Under the pieces are notes generated by a model, which worked only from the letters and a program-made list of their open reading frames with translations, was not told the origin of the DNA and did no database searches. Positions 24,829 through 35,795 of a stretch of 64,000 bases of DNA are shown here, piece by piece (within the stretch, counting starts at the first letter, position 1; the number at the start of each line of letters is the position of its first letter). Position numbers and translations under genes: made by a program. This stretch comes from Polyodon spathula (lineage: Eukaryota > Chordata > Actinopteri > Acipenseriformes > Polyodontidae): the NCBI RefSeq assembly GCF_017654505.1, contig NC_054565.1, forward strand, positions 4,773,474-4,837,473. Direction: 5' to 3'.

Positions 24829-26489
24829 CATTGGAGAAAAATCCCAAAGTGTGAACCAGAATTATAAGCAGACCACAGCAATGGTGACACAATGGACTGT
24901 GTTTTTGTATTTTTTGGCAGGTGTGCATAGTAACTGAAACTACATGATGCTAGCAGAATAATTCCAGTAAATATCACCTAATATAGATTGCTATAATTTT
25001 GTTGATGTCAGATTTTCCACATGAAAAATGCACACATTATGGCAAGGTGATTTTTTAAAAATTATTTTTTTTACATTAAAATAGAGCTGTTAAAAAAAGA
25101 TAATAACCATGTCTTCTGTACTACACACCTATTTTAATAAAACCTAGCAAGAGAAAGTAATGATTATCAGCACTTCATTCTGTTAACACCTTTCTCCATC
25201 ATTGGAAAATGTGTCTCCCGTGTTATACGTGCGGCACGTCCCAAAATACACTTGCAGGTGCTAACTTGTTCCTGTGGGAAAACTGTACAAGAGAAGACAT
25301 AGGAAAGGTGTTGATAAATTACAGATGAGTCTAAATGGGCATATGAGGTCTTAACACCACCTACAAGTGCACTGTGAAGAGTTGTCCCTTGGTTTTAAGA
25401 GCTGGCGGATAAATGCAACGAAAGGCTCTTAGGTTTTGGCAATCCAGCTGTGTTTATCCACCAGCATGAATCCAAGGATAAATCCACTTTGAGTCTCAGT
25501 ATTTACTTTGTACATACTGCAAGTAATGCATCGGACTGAATGCTATTTCTATTATGGAGCTTGTGCTGAGGGGCTGCACCATAGCTGAGTGGCTAAGCAC
25601 AGAGATGCAGTGCTGTAGAAGCTTGTTTATTATGGGTTATGTAAGAGGAGTAGAGAGTCCTTGCAGTGCACCTGGATACAATTCATGATTCAACCTCTCA
25701 GAGGTAAACGTACAAGTCTACTGAAGAGACTCACTGTGAAAATTATGAATGAGACGAGGCCCTTTAGGCTCATCAGTGCTCGTCTGGTTCCTAGTGTGAC
25801 AGTTAAAGCCATGTAGATCCTCTGCTACTGGAAAATACACAAACACTCAGGTGTCTTTTAAGATGAATGTATAATCTGTCATACTGCCTGGAAAGTTGCT
25901 TTCGTCAAGATCTGAAAATACAGGACATAAAGCCCCTGTGCCGGCTGGCACATAACTTAATGTCAGAGATTTTATATAGATCACAATAATAACAAGGTTA
26001 GGTCAGTGTAACATTAGGGTGGATTAAAACAAGCTCACATGGCCCATAGGGACACAGTGTTCTGTGTTTGATTAGCAGGCTGTTTCTGATCTGACCCGCT
26101 GCATTATAGATGTATGAAATTGAAGGCAGGGCTGCAGAACACGTTAGGATTCTGAAAACAGGTTCCCAGGCCCTTTACTGCTGACACTGTGATGATTCTA
26201 CTGAGTGTTGCATAACTGGCTCTCTATGGAATGCTGGCCGCTCTCCAGGAACAGCCCAGAGATCCCAACTGGAGAGTGTGTGTGTGTGGGTGCGTGTGCG
26301 TGTGCGAGTGTACAGGCAGGGCATGTATGTCTTCTAAGCATTTCTTTTTTTTTTTTTTTTTTTTTAGTTAAGTGGCTGGCATCACAAACTGCCTAATCGT
26401 AAAGTACTGGAGCCACAAACACAGGGTGTGGGTAATTTACTAGGAAAGGGGCACTCCTCATAGCGGCCACACCTAAATCCTCAAGCTTG
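24829..26489. other. Non-coding stretch, nothing recognised apart from a small inverted repeat
   Basis: No gene supported. A T run sits near 26345-26366. The inverted repeat at 25247-25372 is listed separately. Confidence 0.5.
25247..25372. repeat. Small inverted repeat
   Basis: ACACTTGCAGGTGCTAAC (from 25248) pairs imperfectly with the reverse complement of TTAACACCACCTACAAGTGC (25351-25370). It may be a small MITE; no target duplication was resolved. Confidence 0.4.
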
Positions 26490-26725
26490 CCTTTCTAATC
26501 CCTGAACTCTAATCACTAGGCCACACTGCCTTCATCTCAGTCCTCAGCTCTCACCATTACTGCACACTGCCTGCCTCTGTCTCAGGCCACACTGCCTCCC
26601 AGGGCTTCAGGATTAACTGCTCAGACACACTCCCTCCCTGCTTACCCCCAGCGTCTTAGCTTTAACCACAAGTCCACACTGGCTCCATGTTCAAACTGTT
26701 ACATCTAACTACCTCCTCTCAAATC

Positions 26726-26726
<1 letters not shown>

Positions 26727-26756
<30 letters not shown>

Positions 26757-26796
26757 CTTCTTCTTCTTCTTCTTCTTCTTCTTCTTCTTCTTCTTC
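26727..26796. repeat. (TTC)n microsatellite
   Basis: About 23 units. It encodes the poly-Ser run of a chance open frame. Confidence 0.98.
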
Positions 26797-26798
26797 AT

Positions 26799-26862
26799 GT
26801 ATTTATTTATTTAATTATTTATTAGCAGATGCCCTTATCCAGGGCAACTTACAATTGTTACA
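26799..26862 (-). repeat. SINE/LINE 3' tail module, minus strand
   Basis: On the minus strand it reads GTAACAATTGTAAGTTGCCC, then TGGATAAGGGCATCTGCTAA and TAAATAA. This is the same tail as at 3352 and 33577, and it lies downstream of SINE-head units on that strand. Confidence 0.75.
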
Positions 26863-27181
26863 AATTCCCCAGTCCCTCAGTTCTAACCACTGTGCTACAC
26901 TTCCTCCCTGTCTCTCAGATATATCCACTAAAGCCACACTACCTCCCTCACAGCCCTCAGCTCTATCTGCCAAGGCCACACTGCCTGCCTTACAGTACTT
27001 CAGAAACCAAACCGCTTATCTCTCTGAGCTCTTACCATTAGATCACACTGTGTTCCTTCCTTCTAATCTGAAGGTTGTCACGGATAACCCAATAAGGTTG
27101 TTCCTAGGACAGCGGTGCTGCATGCAAACACCACTAATCCACATTGACCTGAATCATATCTCAGCTACCTTCTATTCAGGG

Positions 27182-27183
<2 letters not shown>

Positions 27184-27274
<91 letters not shown>
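27184..27274. repeat. (TC)n microsatellite
   Basis: About 45 units of TC. Confidence 0.98.
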
Positions 27275-27275
<1 letters not shown>

Positions 27276-27449
27276 ACAAGTCGTTACTCATCATGTTACA
27301 ATGTCACTTTGTTAATCGCAGTTCAGTCGTGCTCAGTCATGTCGGCTACTGTAAATTTCAATTCAATGGACCCCTGCATCGGAAACCTCAAACTTCAGTC
27401 TCAGGTCATGTATTCCATACATTTAAGGCATGTAAAATAAAAATATCCT

Positions 27450-27768
27450 GAGTGGCGCCTCCGGTATTGGCTGAACGCTGCCAGGGGGGGCTTATGTCCG
27501 ACAGGGTGTCCTTGGCTCACCGTGTACCAGCGACCCCTGTAGTCTGGCCTGGCACCTGCGGGCTTGCGTGTAAGCTGCCCAGAGCTGCGGTCAGGACGCT
27601 GTAGCTCTGGGTTGGCTGCATAGCTGGCCTGCAGAGTGAAAAGAAGCGATTCGCTGATGGCACACGTTTCAGACAGCGTGTTTCATCTTCACCACTCCCA
27701 AGTCAGCGCAGGGGTAGTAGTGGTGAGCTGAGCCTAAAATAAAATTTGATATTTAAAATAAAAAAAAT
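27450..27768 (+). mobile_element. tRNA-headed SINE, internally deleted copy
   Basis: It opens with GAGTGGCGCCTCCGGTATTG, an A-box-like head. It then jumps to the body block CAGGGTGTCCTTGGCTCACC, without a recognisable B box. The blocks ACCAGCGACCCCTGTAGTCT, AGCTGCCCAGAGCTGCGGTC and GCTGTAGCTCTGGGTTGGCT follow, then an A-rich end. The copy at 38491 shares this body but lacks the head. The body matches what I recall of acipenseriform SINEs. Confidence 0.78.
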
Positions 27769-27793
27769 ATATATATCGTACACATTGTATTAA

Positions 27794-28216
27794 TTGCCCT
27801 TTTCGGCTCTTTCTACCTATCTATCAATGCATCCTATTGCAGTTCATATAATCCCCTTTTCTTCACCCTGGAGAGAGCAGTGGTCTCTAGACCGATTTAT
27901 TACTTATATCGCCTATCTCTTCTCCATGCTGGATTCCTTCCAGCAACGCCTGCCGTTCTTTCAGAAGCGGTGGACTTCTTCTGCAGCTCCAGAAAGTTCT
28001 CCACATTTAACCAGGAAACAGGGAGACGGACCTCAAGAACTCACTAATTGTGTATCCAAAATTGTCATTGACACATCTGCGCAAAAAAACATTAGTGTTA
28101 ATTTAAAAGATCATTCAAAGGTTATCTTTGAGGCCTGGAGAAAGGCCATGGCCATGGATTCCCTAAGGTTTCCTCCAGTCACCTTGTGGGTGAGCATGTG
28201 GTTTTTCACTACCTGA
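27794..28216 (+). other. Unassigned open frame, 140 codons, probably not a gene
   Basis: An open frame follows the SINE closely. Its translation has no domain, signal peptide or repeat that I recognise, and there are no visible flanking exons. Its length is unusual for AT-rich DNA with stops in other frames, so it may be the scrap of an old coding sequence. A chance frame is at least as likely. Confidence 0.25.
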
Positions 28217-28510
28217 GTGCCAGACTGTTTAATTCTGCAAGGTGGCGGAGGCTTAGGAGGTTGGTCCTTTTTGGGGGGAGGTGGCACTTGTCTTGCCCAC
28301 TGGCATTAGACATTCATCTAATTCATATACTTCATTCATCATAGTTTCCAGCATAAAGGCAACTAACGAGTTCCAATGGGCAAGACCATGGGCCAAACTT
28401 AAATATCTCTGTAATCATTCATAGGCAGGTTTATCTGTCAAATCAATAAATTGTTCATTTCATTCTATTGTGTGTCTCCTTTCTAAACTGCTAGTTATGT
28501 AAGTCTATAT

Positions 28511-28538
28511 TTTATTATTATTATTATTATTATTATTG
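28511..28538. repeat. (ATT)n microsatellite
   Basis: About nine units. Confidence 0.95.
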
Positions 28539-28626
28539 ATGCATATCAGAACAGCCCAATTACTGTTTTTTGAACCCTTGCTTATTAATATATTTTACAT
28601 ATTCTATTAAAGAGCCAGTATCACTT

Positions 28627-28770
28627 CAGTGGTTCCCAACCCTGGTCCTGAGGACCCCCTGTGTCATAGCTGATGCATAGCTCACACATTCTAGTCTCGT
28701 ATCTTGTAAAGTGCTTTATGATGGTGGTCCACTATGAAAGGCTCTGTATAAAGATAATTACGAACTGCTT
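28627..28770 (+). repeat. hAT-MITE end joined to a SINE/LINE tail
   Basis: CAGTGGTTCCCAACCCTGGT, then CCTGAGGACC, is the 5' end of the hAT MITE type found complete at 53100. Thirty bases on, the sequence becomes GCTGATGCATAGCTCACACA, then TTGTAAAGTGCTTTATGATG and CACTATGAAAGGC. That is the tail half of the SINE at 30901-31156, here in plus orientation. No 3' MITE end is present. Confidence 0.62.
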
Positions 28771-29002
28771 CGGGTAACTCTCTCCCCAAAGTTTTTGGCA
28801 TGTTTACATTTTTGGCTTCAGTCTGGAATTAGTGTCATCATTCCTGCTGTCACGGTCACCACCCCAAGTCTCCAACTCGAGAGCTCCTCCGAGCTGAGCG
28901 TCACACATACTGCTCAGGTTGCTAGGATACGACCTGCCTGGCAGCGTCATCCTGGGATAAATGAACCCAATGGCCTGTCGGTTTTAGACATGTTTGATTG
29001 GT
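28771..29002. other. Non-coding stretch
   Basis: Short and without a gene. It contains GTTGCTAGGATAC (28918-28930), loosely like an RFX X-box, with several CpGs around it. Confidence 0.4.
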
Positions 29003-29125
29003 GACACTTTACATTGTGTTTCTAATGACTGTGTATTTACAGTAGTAGGTGCGTAGTAAATACATGTGCACTTACATATGATTTCAATGTTATTATACAA
29101 TGTACTTAATGTGTAAATCGTTTTT
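29003..29125 (+). mobile_element. Telomere-core MITE, left arm only
   Basis: GGTGACACTTTACATTGTGT, then CTAATGACTGTGTATTTACA and TTATTATACAATGTACTTAA, matches the left arm of the MITE family described at 47191-47524. The core and right arm are missing. Confidence 0.7.
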
Positions 29126-30420
29126 GAAGATGAAGGCAATTAGAAAACGATTTTTCAGAGTATTTCCTTTAAAATAAAAAGTACATTAAAATTTACATTT
29201 ATCTTGAACTTGTAATGAATCATAGGGTACCCTTCCTCGGAGAAATGTGAATTTGAATGTTTGAATGGAGCACTATGCCCGAACTGTCTGTGACTCAGTT
29301 TGTTGTTGCTCTTAAAAGATGCTGTTTGAGCTCCAATCGAGTTCAGGCTGTGATTGGCTGATTCAGCAGTTGTGGGTGCAGGACGTCTTGCTTTTGTCGG
29401 TGCAAAGTATTAAATGGCTGGTTTTGGTAGATAATAAAATACATTTGAACGATTTGTGTCTCGAGTATTTTCTATTCAATAGATGTGAACTGAGCTTTTT
29501 AAATACAGCAAAATGTAAAAAGCATCACATTTGGCACGGATTGATTTACATTTGATTGACAGATGATGCAGTGGCGTTCCAGCCGGCATCTACTGTTTAT
29601 TGATATGGAATCCTTTTCTAATAAGCATTAATGTCTGTACACGCCCTTAGATGTTAAAAGACGAGGTCAATGATCAACACGTACTGACCACAGTGGAAGT
29701 TATTTATTCTTTTATACAGCAAACAAATTATAATTTTTTTGTGCATAAAGTCATTTTTTAAATGTGTTTTTAGATTATATTTGGTTGGAATCACTCAGGC
29801 TTCTTGAAATGTATGTCGTGTCTAAAGCGAGTTTCAAGATTCAAAATCTACCTGTAGGAGATAATGACATCTCTGAGACAATCCGTGAGGTTTCTAATAG
29901 TTATTAGCTTTCAATATTTCAGCTCATGTAAGGAAACAGTAAGGTCACAAAATGTATCATGATGCAAATGATGTTTGTAATGGGCTACTTTTTATGACGT
30001 GTACAAAGATCAAATAATCATTACTGATGGACTGTGTGATGCAGCATTGACGCAGAGGAAGAATGTATTAACACTGCAAATATCATTTGCTCATCATCCA
30101 GTAAGCATTTAGAAGAGCTTTTGCTCATATATCATGATACGCATGTCTGTTGCGATACAATGCATCATATAAAAGAAAGTGTCACAGTTTATCGATACGC
30201 GATGAACCATTAAGCCCAGCGGTGTGTTTCGGACTTGCTTGCTAACCTTTGTTCTGTGCCCCCACCGCCCATCCCTTCCTAGTCCACAGCACACTGTGTG
30301 GCACTGCCACAGGCTCTTGACGTGACTGATTAATCACTGGCGCTGGGCTCAGGCTGGGCAGGACAATGGCAGCAAAGGGCTTCTTTCAGAGTGCCTTCAC
30401 ATTATCATAATCCATTGTCG
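29126..30420. other. Non-coding stretch, nothing recognised
   Basis: AT-rich, no gene supported. Confidence 0.5.
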
Positions 30421-30790
30421 CTGGGCACACTTCTCCCAGCCGCCAGCAGCCTAGCAGCTCTCGTTGCCATTTCTTTCTTTATTCCTGGGCTCCCAGAGAG
30501 CTGGAATGCAGTGTCAAGGAGTTCCCTGAGGGGAGAAGGGATCCATTTGCATGAGAATGCGACCTGAGCAGATTAAGCAAGCGGCAGCCTGGCTGAAAGG
30601 ATACAGGCCAGCAGCAACTCACAATGCCTTCCTCTGGGGGTCCAGAGAGCTGATCCACAAAGACGTTGTTTAACTGGGTCCAGCAAAGAAGATCTGCAAG
30701 ATGCATTCCTGCTGGAGTTTTGCAGTCCATGAACTTTGTGGTCAGTCTTGGGTCACTTTTCATGAGATCTGACCTAAGGCTGACCACAGA
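30421..30790. other. GC-richer single-copy-looking block
   Basis: A 370-base block with balanced composition, few repeats and an octamer ATTTGCAT at 30551. A 102-codon frame on the minus strand spans 30479-30787 but has no domain I recognise. It could be conserved non-coding DNA or an exon; the sequence alone cannot decide. Confidence 0.3.
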
Positions 30791-30900
30791 AATGGTTTAT
30801 TTCATACCATTTCGTTGACTAAAAACAGGTATTTCAAGATATTCCACGATTAAACATAATATTTAGCAAAGCAAGAAAAAATTGTGTTCTGTAATGCTTT

Positions 30901-31156
30901 ATAATAATAATCTTTATATAGCATCTTTTATAGTGGAGCACCATTGCAAAGTGCTTTACAAGATACAGGACTAGGGTGTGTGAGCTATGCATCAGCTGCA
31001 GGGTCACTTACAACAATGTCGCACCCCAAAGACAAAGCACAAGGAGGTTAAGTGACTTTCTCAGTGACACACAATGAGTCAGTGGTTGAGCTGGGATTTG
31101 AACTGGGGACATACTGGTGAGAAGTCGGGTTCTTTAACCACTGGACCACACCGCCT
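30901..31156 (-). mobile_element. tRNA-derived SINE with L2/CR1-like tail, minus strand
   Basis: On the minus strand it starts GGCGGTGTGGTCCAGTGGTT, then AAAG (A box TGGTCCAGTGG). A B box follows (AGTTCAAATCCC). The body contains CACTTAACCTCCTTGTGC, and the end is TTGTAAAGCACTTTGCAATG, then CACTATAAAAGATGC and an ATT-rich 3' end. All parts of a tRNA-headed SINE are present over 256 bases. It looks full-length. Confidence 0.85.
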
Positions 31157-31843
31157 CCTATGCTTAATAACATTATTAACATTATAACATTAATAAGCAG
31201 CACCTTAATATAAAGTATTCGATACTTTTTTCACATATCCTTATTTTTAGGTGTGTCTAGAACCATAAAACTTGAGGTGGACATTCATTTTCAAAAGCCA
31301 AAGGTTTCAAAATCTAAATCATGGTAACCAGCTTATCGATTGGGGTAATAAATACTAGGAATCGAATCTTTTTTTTTTTTTTATACAGCGTAACTCAACA
31401 CACTGTGAATGTTAGTCAAGGTACTTCCATATGTCTTCATGTCATGCCTTGTTTTTTTAACTGCGTTTTTTTTAAAGCTATGCAGTGATATGATTAATCA
31501 CATTCCTTACAGTATTTCTCTATGGTAAATTTGTTTTACCAGCGACAGCTGTCTCTTGGCCCCTAATTCCTTCATGGAAGTTAGGGGTGGGAATCCTTAT
31601 ACCTACCAAGCAAACAGTTTGCCATGAAGGGTAGTTGCAACGGGGAGATGCAGCTTTCATATATTACAGAACATGTCAGGCATTTGTCTAGGGGCTGCCC
31701 ATTGACACAAGATATAGTATCTATCGCAATATATCTGTCTGTCTTGTAACAGCTCATGTTTTATTAAGGGTTATATTCCTTTAAGAGAATTTTAACACGT
31801 TGTCCAGGTGCATTAATTAAGGTGAGCTACAGTAGTTAATTAT

Positions 31844-31883
<40 letters not shown>

Positions 31884-32359
31884 GTGAGAGTGGGGAGTAT
31901 GGCTTTAACAAAGATCTAACTGTGATGAATGTATAAAAAAATCAAGCCTTCTTAACAACAAGGGGGTTAAATCTGGGCTCACAGTCAGATTATTTTGGAT
32001 CAGAAATTCCAGGAATATTGATTCTCTTGGACTGAAATTCACTGACCAGCACCGCAGGAGTCTTGTTCATTCTTGCTACTCCCTGGGATTGGAAACTTTC
32101 TGGAATGTTTATTTATTTATTTTAACTTTGTCTTTGCAGGCTTGTGGTTGTTGCGATGAATCATTTTATTTTGAGTTAAAATAACTTTTGAGGGAATTGA
32201 GATGAGCTCTGAACCTTATTGTTTAGTTGTTTCCCCATGAGGTTTATTTGAGTTTGTTTTTAGTTTTTATGGCTATCCATTTGTGCTTGTTAGTCTCTGT
32301 CTTTCTATCTATCTATCTATCTGTTTATTTTACTGGTTGAGTTCCCTTAGGTTACAGGC
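31157..32359. other. Non-coding stretch with small microsatellites
   Basis: Contains (GT)n at 31847-31880 and a short (CTAT)n at about 32305-32321. No gene supported. Confidence 0.55.
31847..31880. repeat. (GT)n microsatellite
   Basis: About 17 units. Confidence 0.96.
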
Positions 32360-32361
32360 TA

Positions 32362-33176
32362 CCGTGTTCCTTTGAATTTAAGACGCAATTTTTTAACCAT
32401 TTTCTGCTTCTCAAAAATAGCCTGCATCTTAAATTTGAGTACAGTATAGTGATGCGTGTATTAAAATCACCATCAAAGGACATGACTACCAGAGTACACA
32501 AACAGTAACGTGACTTACTGCTGAGAAAAGACCAACCAAAACTTTACTGCCCGATCTCGAATCATCCGTGACATTCAGGCAGCCATTTTCAAAGAAGCGT
32601 CATTCATTTCCTGAGGAATTCAAAGAAGCTTTCACAATTTCAATGTTTCTAACAAACAGTGCCAGCTTGGACAAACTGGAAAAGCTGCTCAGACCCCTGT
32701 ATTTTTCGATATGCCAAGCAATATCACAGTTCAAAAACTGAGAGCAAAACAGGTGAGTGAGTAATGTGAGTAATCTTCATGTGCTTATGTTATGTTCTGT
32801 TGGTATTGTGCATACCGTTCTGACTGTTGTGTTTGCAATGCAGTCAGTGCTGTTGTGGTTGCTTGGTTACATGTTGCCTGTTGTAGTGGAGTGTTGTGTT
32901 GTGCTTTGTGTTGCAGGGATGACTGTTAGTGAGTGAGTGGTGTGTGTGTGTATGACAGAGACGCCATCTTAAGTACTGTAGTACGCAGCACAGTAAATGA
33001 GCTCTGTGCTTAATCTACAACAACACTGTTTCGGGTCACTTTTGTATGATACAACAACGTAATTGAGGTTGTATCTTTGCATATTTATTGGATGTTTTAT
33101 TTTTTCCTCAAATTGAAGGTGGTAAATTTGGACTGCATCTTAAATTCGAGGGCGTCTTAAATTCGAAAGAATGCAG
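32362..33176 (+). mobile_element. pogo-like DNA transposon, internally deleted
   Basis: The 5' end reads CCGTGTTCCTTTGAATTTAA, then GACGC. The reverse complement of the 3' end reads CTGCATTCTTTCGAATTTAA, then GACGC. TA flanks both ends (32360-32361 and 33177-33178), the pogo/Tc1-mariner target duplication. A second internal GCATCTTAAATT word sits just inside each terminus. The 815-base length and a transposase scrap (see next entry) make it a deletion derivative of a longer pogo-type element. Confidence 0.82.
32579..32753 (+). pseudogene. pogo-like transposase remnant
   Basis: Two conserved scraps of a pogo/Tigger-type transposase are readable. The first, near 32585-32640, translates as a basic HTH-start-like stretch with KKRHSFPEEFKEAF. 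The second, near 32650-32750, is shifted in frame and gives GKAAQTPVFFDMPSNITVQK. In the pogo family this FDMPSN block surrounds the first catalytic Asp of the DDE/DDD nuclease. The roughly 100-150 residues usually found between them, and everything after the second block, are gone. It cannot encode an active enzyme. Family assignment is from motif memory. Confidence 0.72.
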
Positions 33177-33178
33177 TA

Positions 33179-33576
33179 TTTCCTTGAGGCAATCTCCACG
33201 AGTGACTGCCAGCAGGCTCCATACATCATGTCCCACACAGAGAGATGCACGTTTCTATGGAGGCATGCAGTAGCAACAATCCTACATTGTTAACTGTTTC
33301 ATTGCTTGTCTTCACAGATGTTTCTATCAGAAATAAGACATTAAAGTAATTATAGCCAGGGATCCTAGTTTTCCGCAATAAAAAATAAAATAAAAATTTT
33401 TTTATATATAAATCTGCATTATTCCACGATTAAAATAAAAGGCTAAAAATGAGTTGTCTCTGCCACATTATAAGAGACACAAACGGTACTGTTGGGTAAC
33501 TGTTAACACAGGAAGCATTTATTGTTGTTCTTGTCACACTTGTCCTGTCTGTTTATGTTGTATTTTAGTTTATAAC
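33179..33576. other. Non-coding stretch, nothing recognised
   Basis: AT-rich. It may include the body of the retroposon whose tail follows, but the body is not recognisable. Confidence 0.4.
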
Positions 33577-33665
33577 TTTATTTATTTTTTAACTGCAACC
33601 TTGTATTACAGTGTAACACGTGTAAGTCACTTTGGATAAATGTGTTTTACTAAATAAATAAATAA
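33577..33665 (+). repeat. SINE/LINE 3' tail module
   Basis: TGTAACACGTGTAAGTCACT, then TTGGATAAATGTGTTTTACT and a run of AAAT repeats. Same tail as at 3352 and 26799. Confidence 0.7.
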
Positions 33666-34526
33666 AATACAAAATGGTTACACTTTCAAATTCTAAGCAA
33701 GTTACAAGCTTACCCGCGCCATTAATCAATACAACAAACAAACATACTTTATTTATTTAATTTTTATTTTTTTTTACTTCAAATGTCATCCGGATGGCTA
33801 TTGTTAAAATAGAGCTCCTGCATTCCAGCTACACTTGGTCTGACTTTGGAATGGCACCACCTCCCTAATGTGCTTTCTGAAAAAATCTCAAACTGCCAGT
33901 TGATCCACTTTGTATAGAGGAATGCCGGCTTTTACATACATTTTGACAAAATGTGAAACAACAGTTTCACGCTGTTCTTTGGCAGTTGTAAGACGCTGAA
34001 ATGATCAGTTGTCTGTTGCAGTGTTTTCGATGGCCCTGCTGTTTCGGTCTCATCTTGTTTACGTTTCCTTGCATTCAATTTATGTTTGGCTCTTCCTGTG
34101 TGTTCTACAATGGTCTACCTACGAGTGTAACAGCACATTACCATCGACGTGAAACTCGTCCTTGCCAAACTCCTTGACCTGTCTTTAGGGGTGATTATTA
34201 TTGTTTTCAGCATCTTTGAACAGCTCTGAAAACTGAACTAAACTGAACTTCAATATTTATTAGGCAGGTATGTTTACGTTAATTTAAAAGTAAAGTTGCC
34301 TGTGTTAATGTTTATATATTATACGTGTACTGATGTGGTTATTATCAAACAAACAAAAATCCTTGCATGTTTTTTTGCCCCCCCACAAATGTAAAACAAA
34401 AAAATCTCTGAAAACATAGAAAATCTGTGTGTTTCCATGTTATTCTGCAGCAAACTGATTCCTAGGATCCCTGATTATAGCTAACGAAATAGTTTCATAA
34501 GAGTCCACACATCAATTGATTATATC
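33666..34526. other. Non-coding stretch, nothing recognised
   Basis: No gene or known repeat seen. Confidence 0.5.
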
Positions 34527-34930
34527 GGTCTCAAATGTGCAGTTTTGTAAGGAACGCATGTTTTAGCAGGCATGTCTTTTCATTGTAAAACATGATATCT
34601 GGTACTACACTAGGTTAAAGAAATCTTTGTTCGTAAGCTATGTTTTTAGACTTCCGGGGCCATATCACCTGGAGGGTAAAATAATCCCCACCCCTTCACT
34701 GGTGCCTTTCCTGTCATAAACCAACCAGCTGCTTCTATAATTGACTGGCATGTTTTGAGCCAGTAACATGCCCCAGAAGACTGCTGAGGTGAAGTGGTAC
34801 AGATGACCAGAAAAAAGACATAGAAACTGAGAACTTCCTTTAACCTAAAGTAATGCTGGAGATTGTGTTTTAAAGAGAAAATACACATTTGCTACAATGT
34901 GTATTTCTTTAAAAACTGCACATTGAAGAC
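34527..34930 (+). repeat. CAAATGTGCAG inverted-repeat element, complete copy
   Basis: The left arm (GGTCTCAAATGTGCAGTTTT ... GTACTACACTAGGTTAAAG, about 95 bases) pairs with the right arm (CTTTAACCTAAAGTAATGCT ... TTTAAAAACTGCACATTGAA). The total is about 404 bases. The interior differs from other copies but keeps words such as CCAACCAGCTGCTTCTATAA in reverse orientation to the 15261 copy. Confidence 0.75.
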
Positions 34931-35454
34931 TAATGTAGCTAATGCAAGTACAAAACAATTGAGATGCATTTATTTTGTTAGCTACAGTTACATTAAGAAT
35001 GTCACTAATAAGCAGCTGTCACACTAGGCAAACCTTTCAGGACGGAAAGGGTTAAGTCCGCAGCATGACATTGTTATATAAGTGGATTGAGTGAAGGGCT
35101 GCGTTCTTGCAGGGGAATCAGTGCTGAGTTATATTTGGGACCTGAATCTGAAGAGGCAAGCAGCAGGGTTTAAATAGCTCTAATCCCACTGCTGGCCCAT
35201 TTCATTACATTCCCTTCTGGACTGGTCTCTGCTTCATTACACCATAAGTAGGAAAAGACACTGTCACTAATGCTTCCAGACAAATTGGAATTTACACTGG
35301 TAAAGCATATCCCCAATCTGATATTTCAATCAGTGAGCTATGAATCAATGAAAATATTGAGCAATTGTATAGGGACAGAAGAAAACAAATACTAACCTGT
35401 TGTATTAAAAACAAAAACATTTTGAGAACAGGTAGGTTTACTAAGTACCCCAGG
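34931..35454. other. Non-coding stretch, nothing recognised
   Basis: No gene or known repeat seen. Confidence 0.5.
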
Positions 35455-35795
35455 GTTTTTTGAGAAACACGGGATCTATGTTTAAGTAAACAAATTCTAT
35501 TTCATAAAGGGTTAGGATTTTCCAGATACGGACAAAAAAACTTTAATATAATAAATAATCAATAAATGTGTATTAAAAACAACATGAGACAGTTAGTTAT
35601 AATACAGGGTTTTTGAACGATATATGTAAGTACACAATTCTATCATAAAAGGGTTAGGATTTCATATTACACAAAAAAAAAAAAAAAGAAAAATTACACA
35701 ATAAGGTATATTGTAATTATGCATATTAATGTATTTAATAAGTAACTACTATGTGCATACACAGTCATAAGAGACGCTTAATGTAAAGTGTAAAA
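35455..35795 (+). mobile_element. Telomere-core MITE, core and right arm
   Basis: A GTAAGTACACAATTCTATCA, then AAAGGGTTAGGAT core is present, with a second similar block upstream near 35485-35525. The right arm runs TTGTAATTATGCATATTAAT, then AAGTAACTACTATG and AGACGCTTAATGTAAAGTGT. It matches the right half of the copy at 47191-47524. An A run of about 15 interrupts it. Confidence 0.65.

Larger units (their letters stand above)
26490..27060 (-). repeat. Tandem array of tRNA-like SINE head, minus strand, interrupted
   Basis: About nine diverged units. On the plus strand they read AACCACTAGGCCACACTGCC, then TCCC and CAGTCCTCAGCTCT, the reverse complement of the 6750-6966 unit. The array is split by a TTC microsatellite and by a SINE/LINE tail in the same minus-strand orientation (26799-26862). 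The unit nearest the tail joins it as a SINE head would. Confidence 0.65.

Noticed and set aside
26687..27451. Longest open frame in the window (254 codons, plus strand)
   Set aside because: It is made by a TTC tract (poly-Ser) and a TC tract (Ser-Leu repeats) joined by SINE-head array sequence. No protein domain.
31080..31156. tRNA gene on the minus strand
   Set aside because: It has A and B boxes but continues into a SINE body and tail and lacks a normal cloverleaf, so it is a SINE head.
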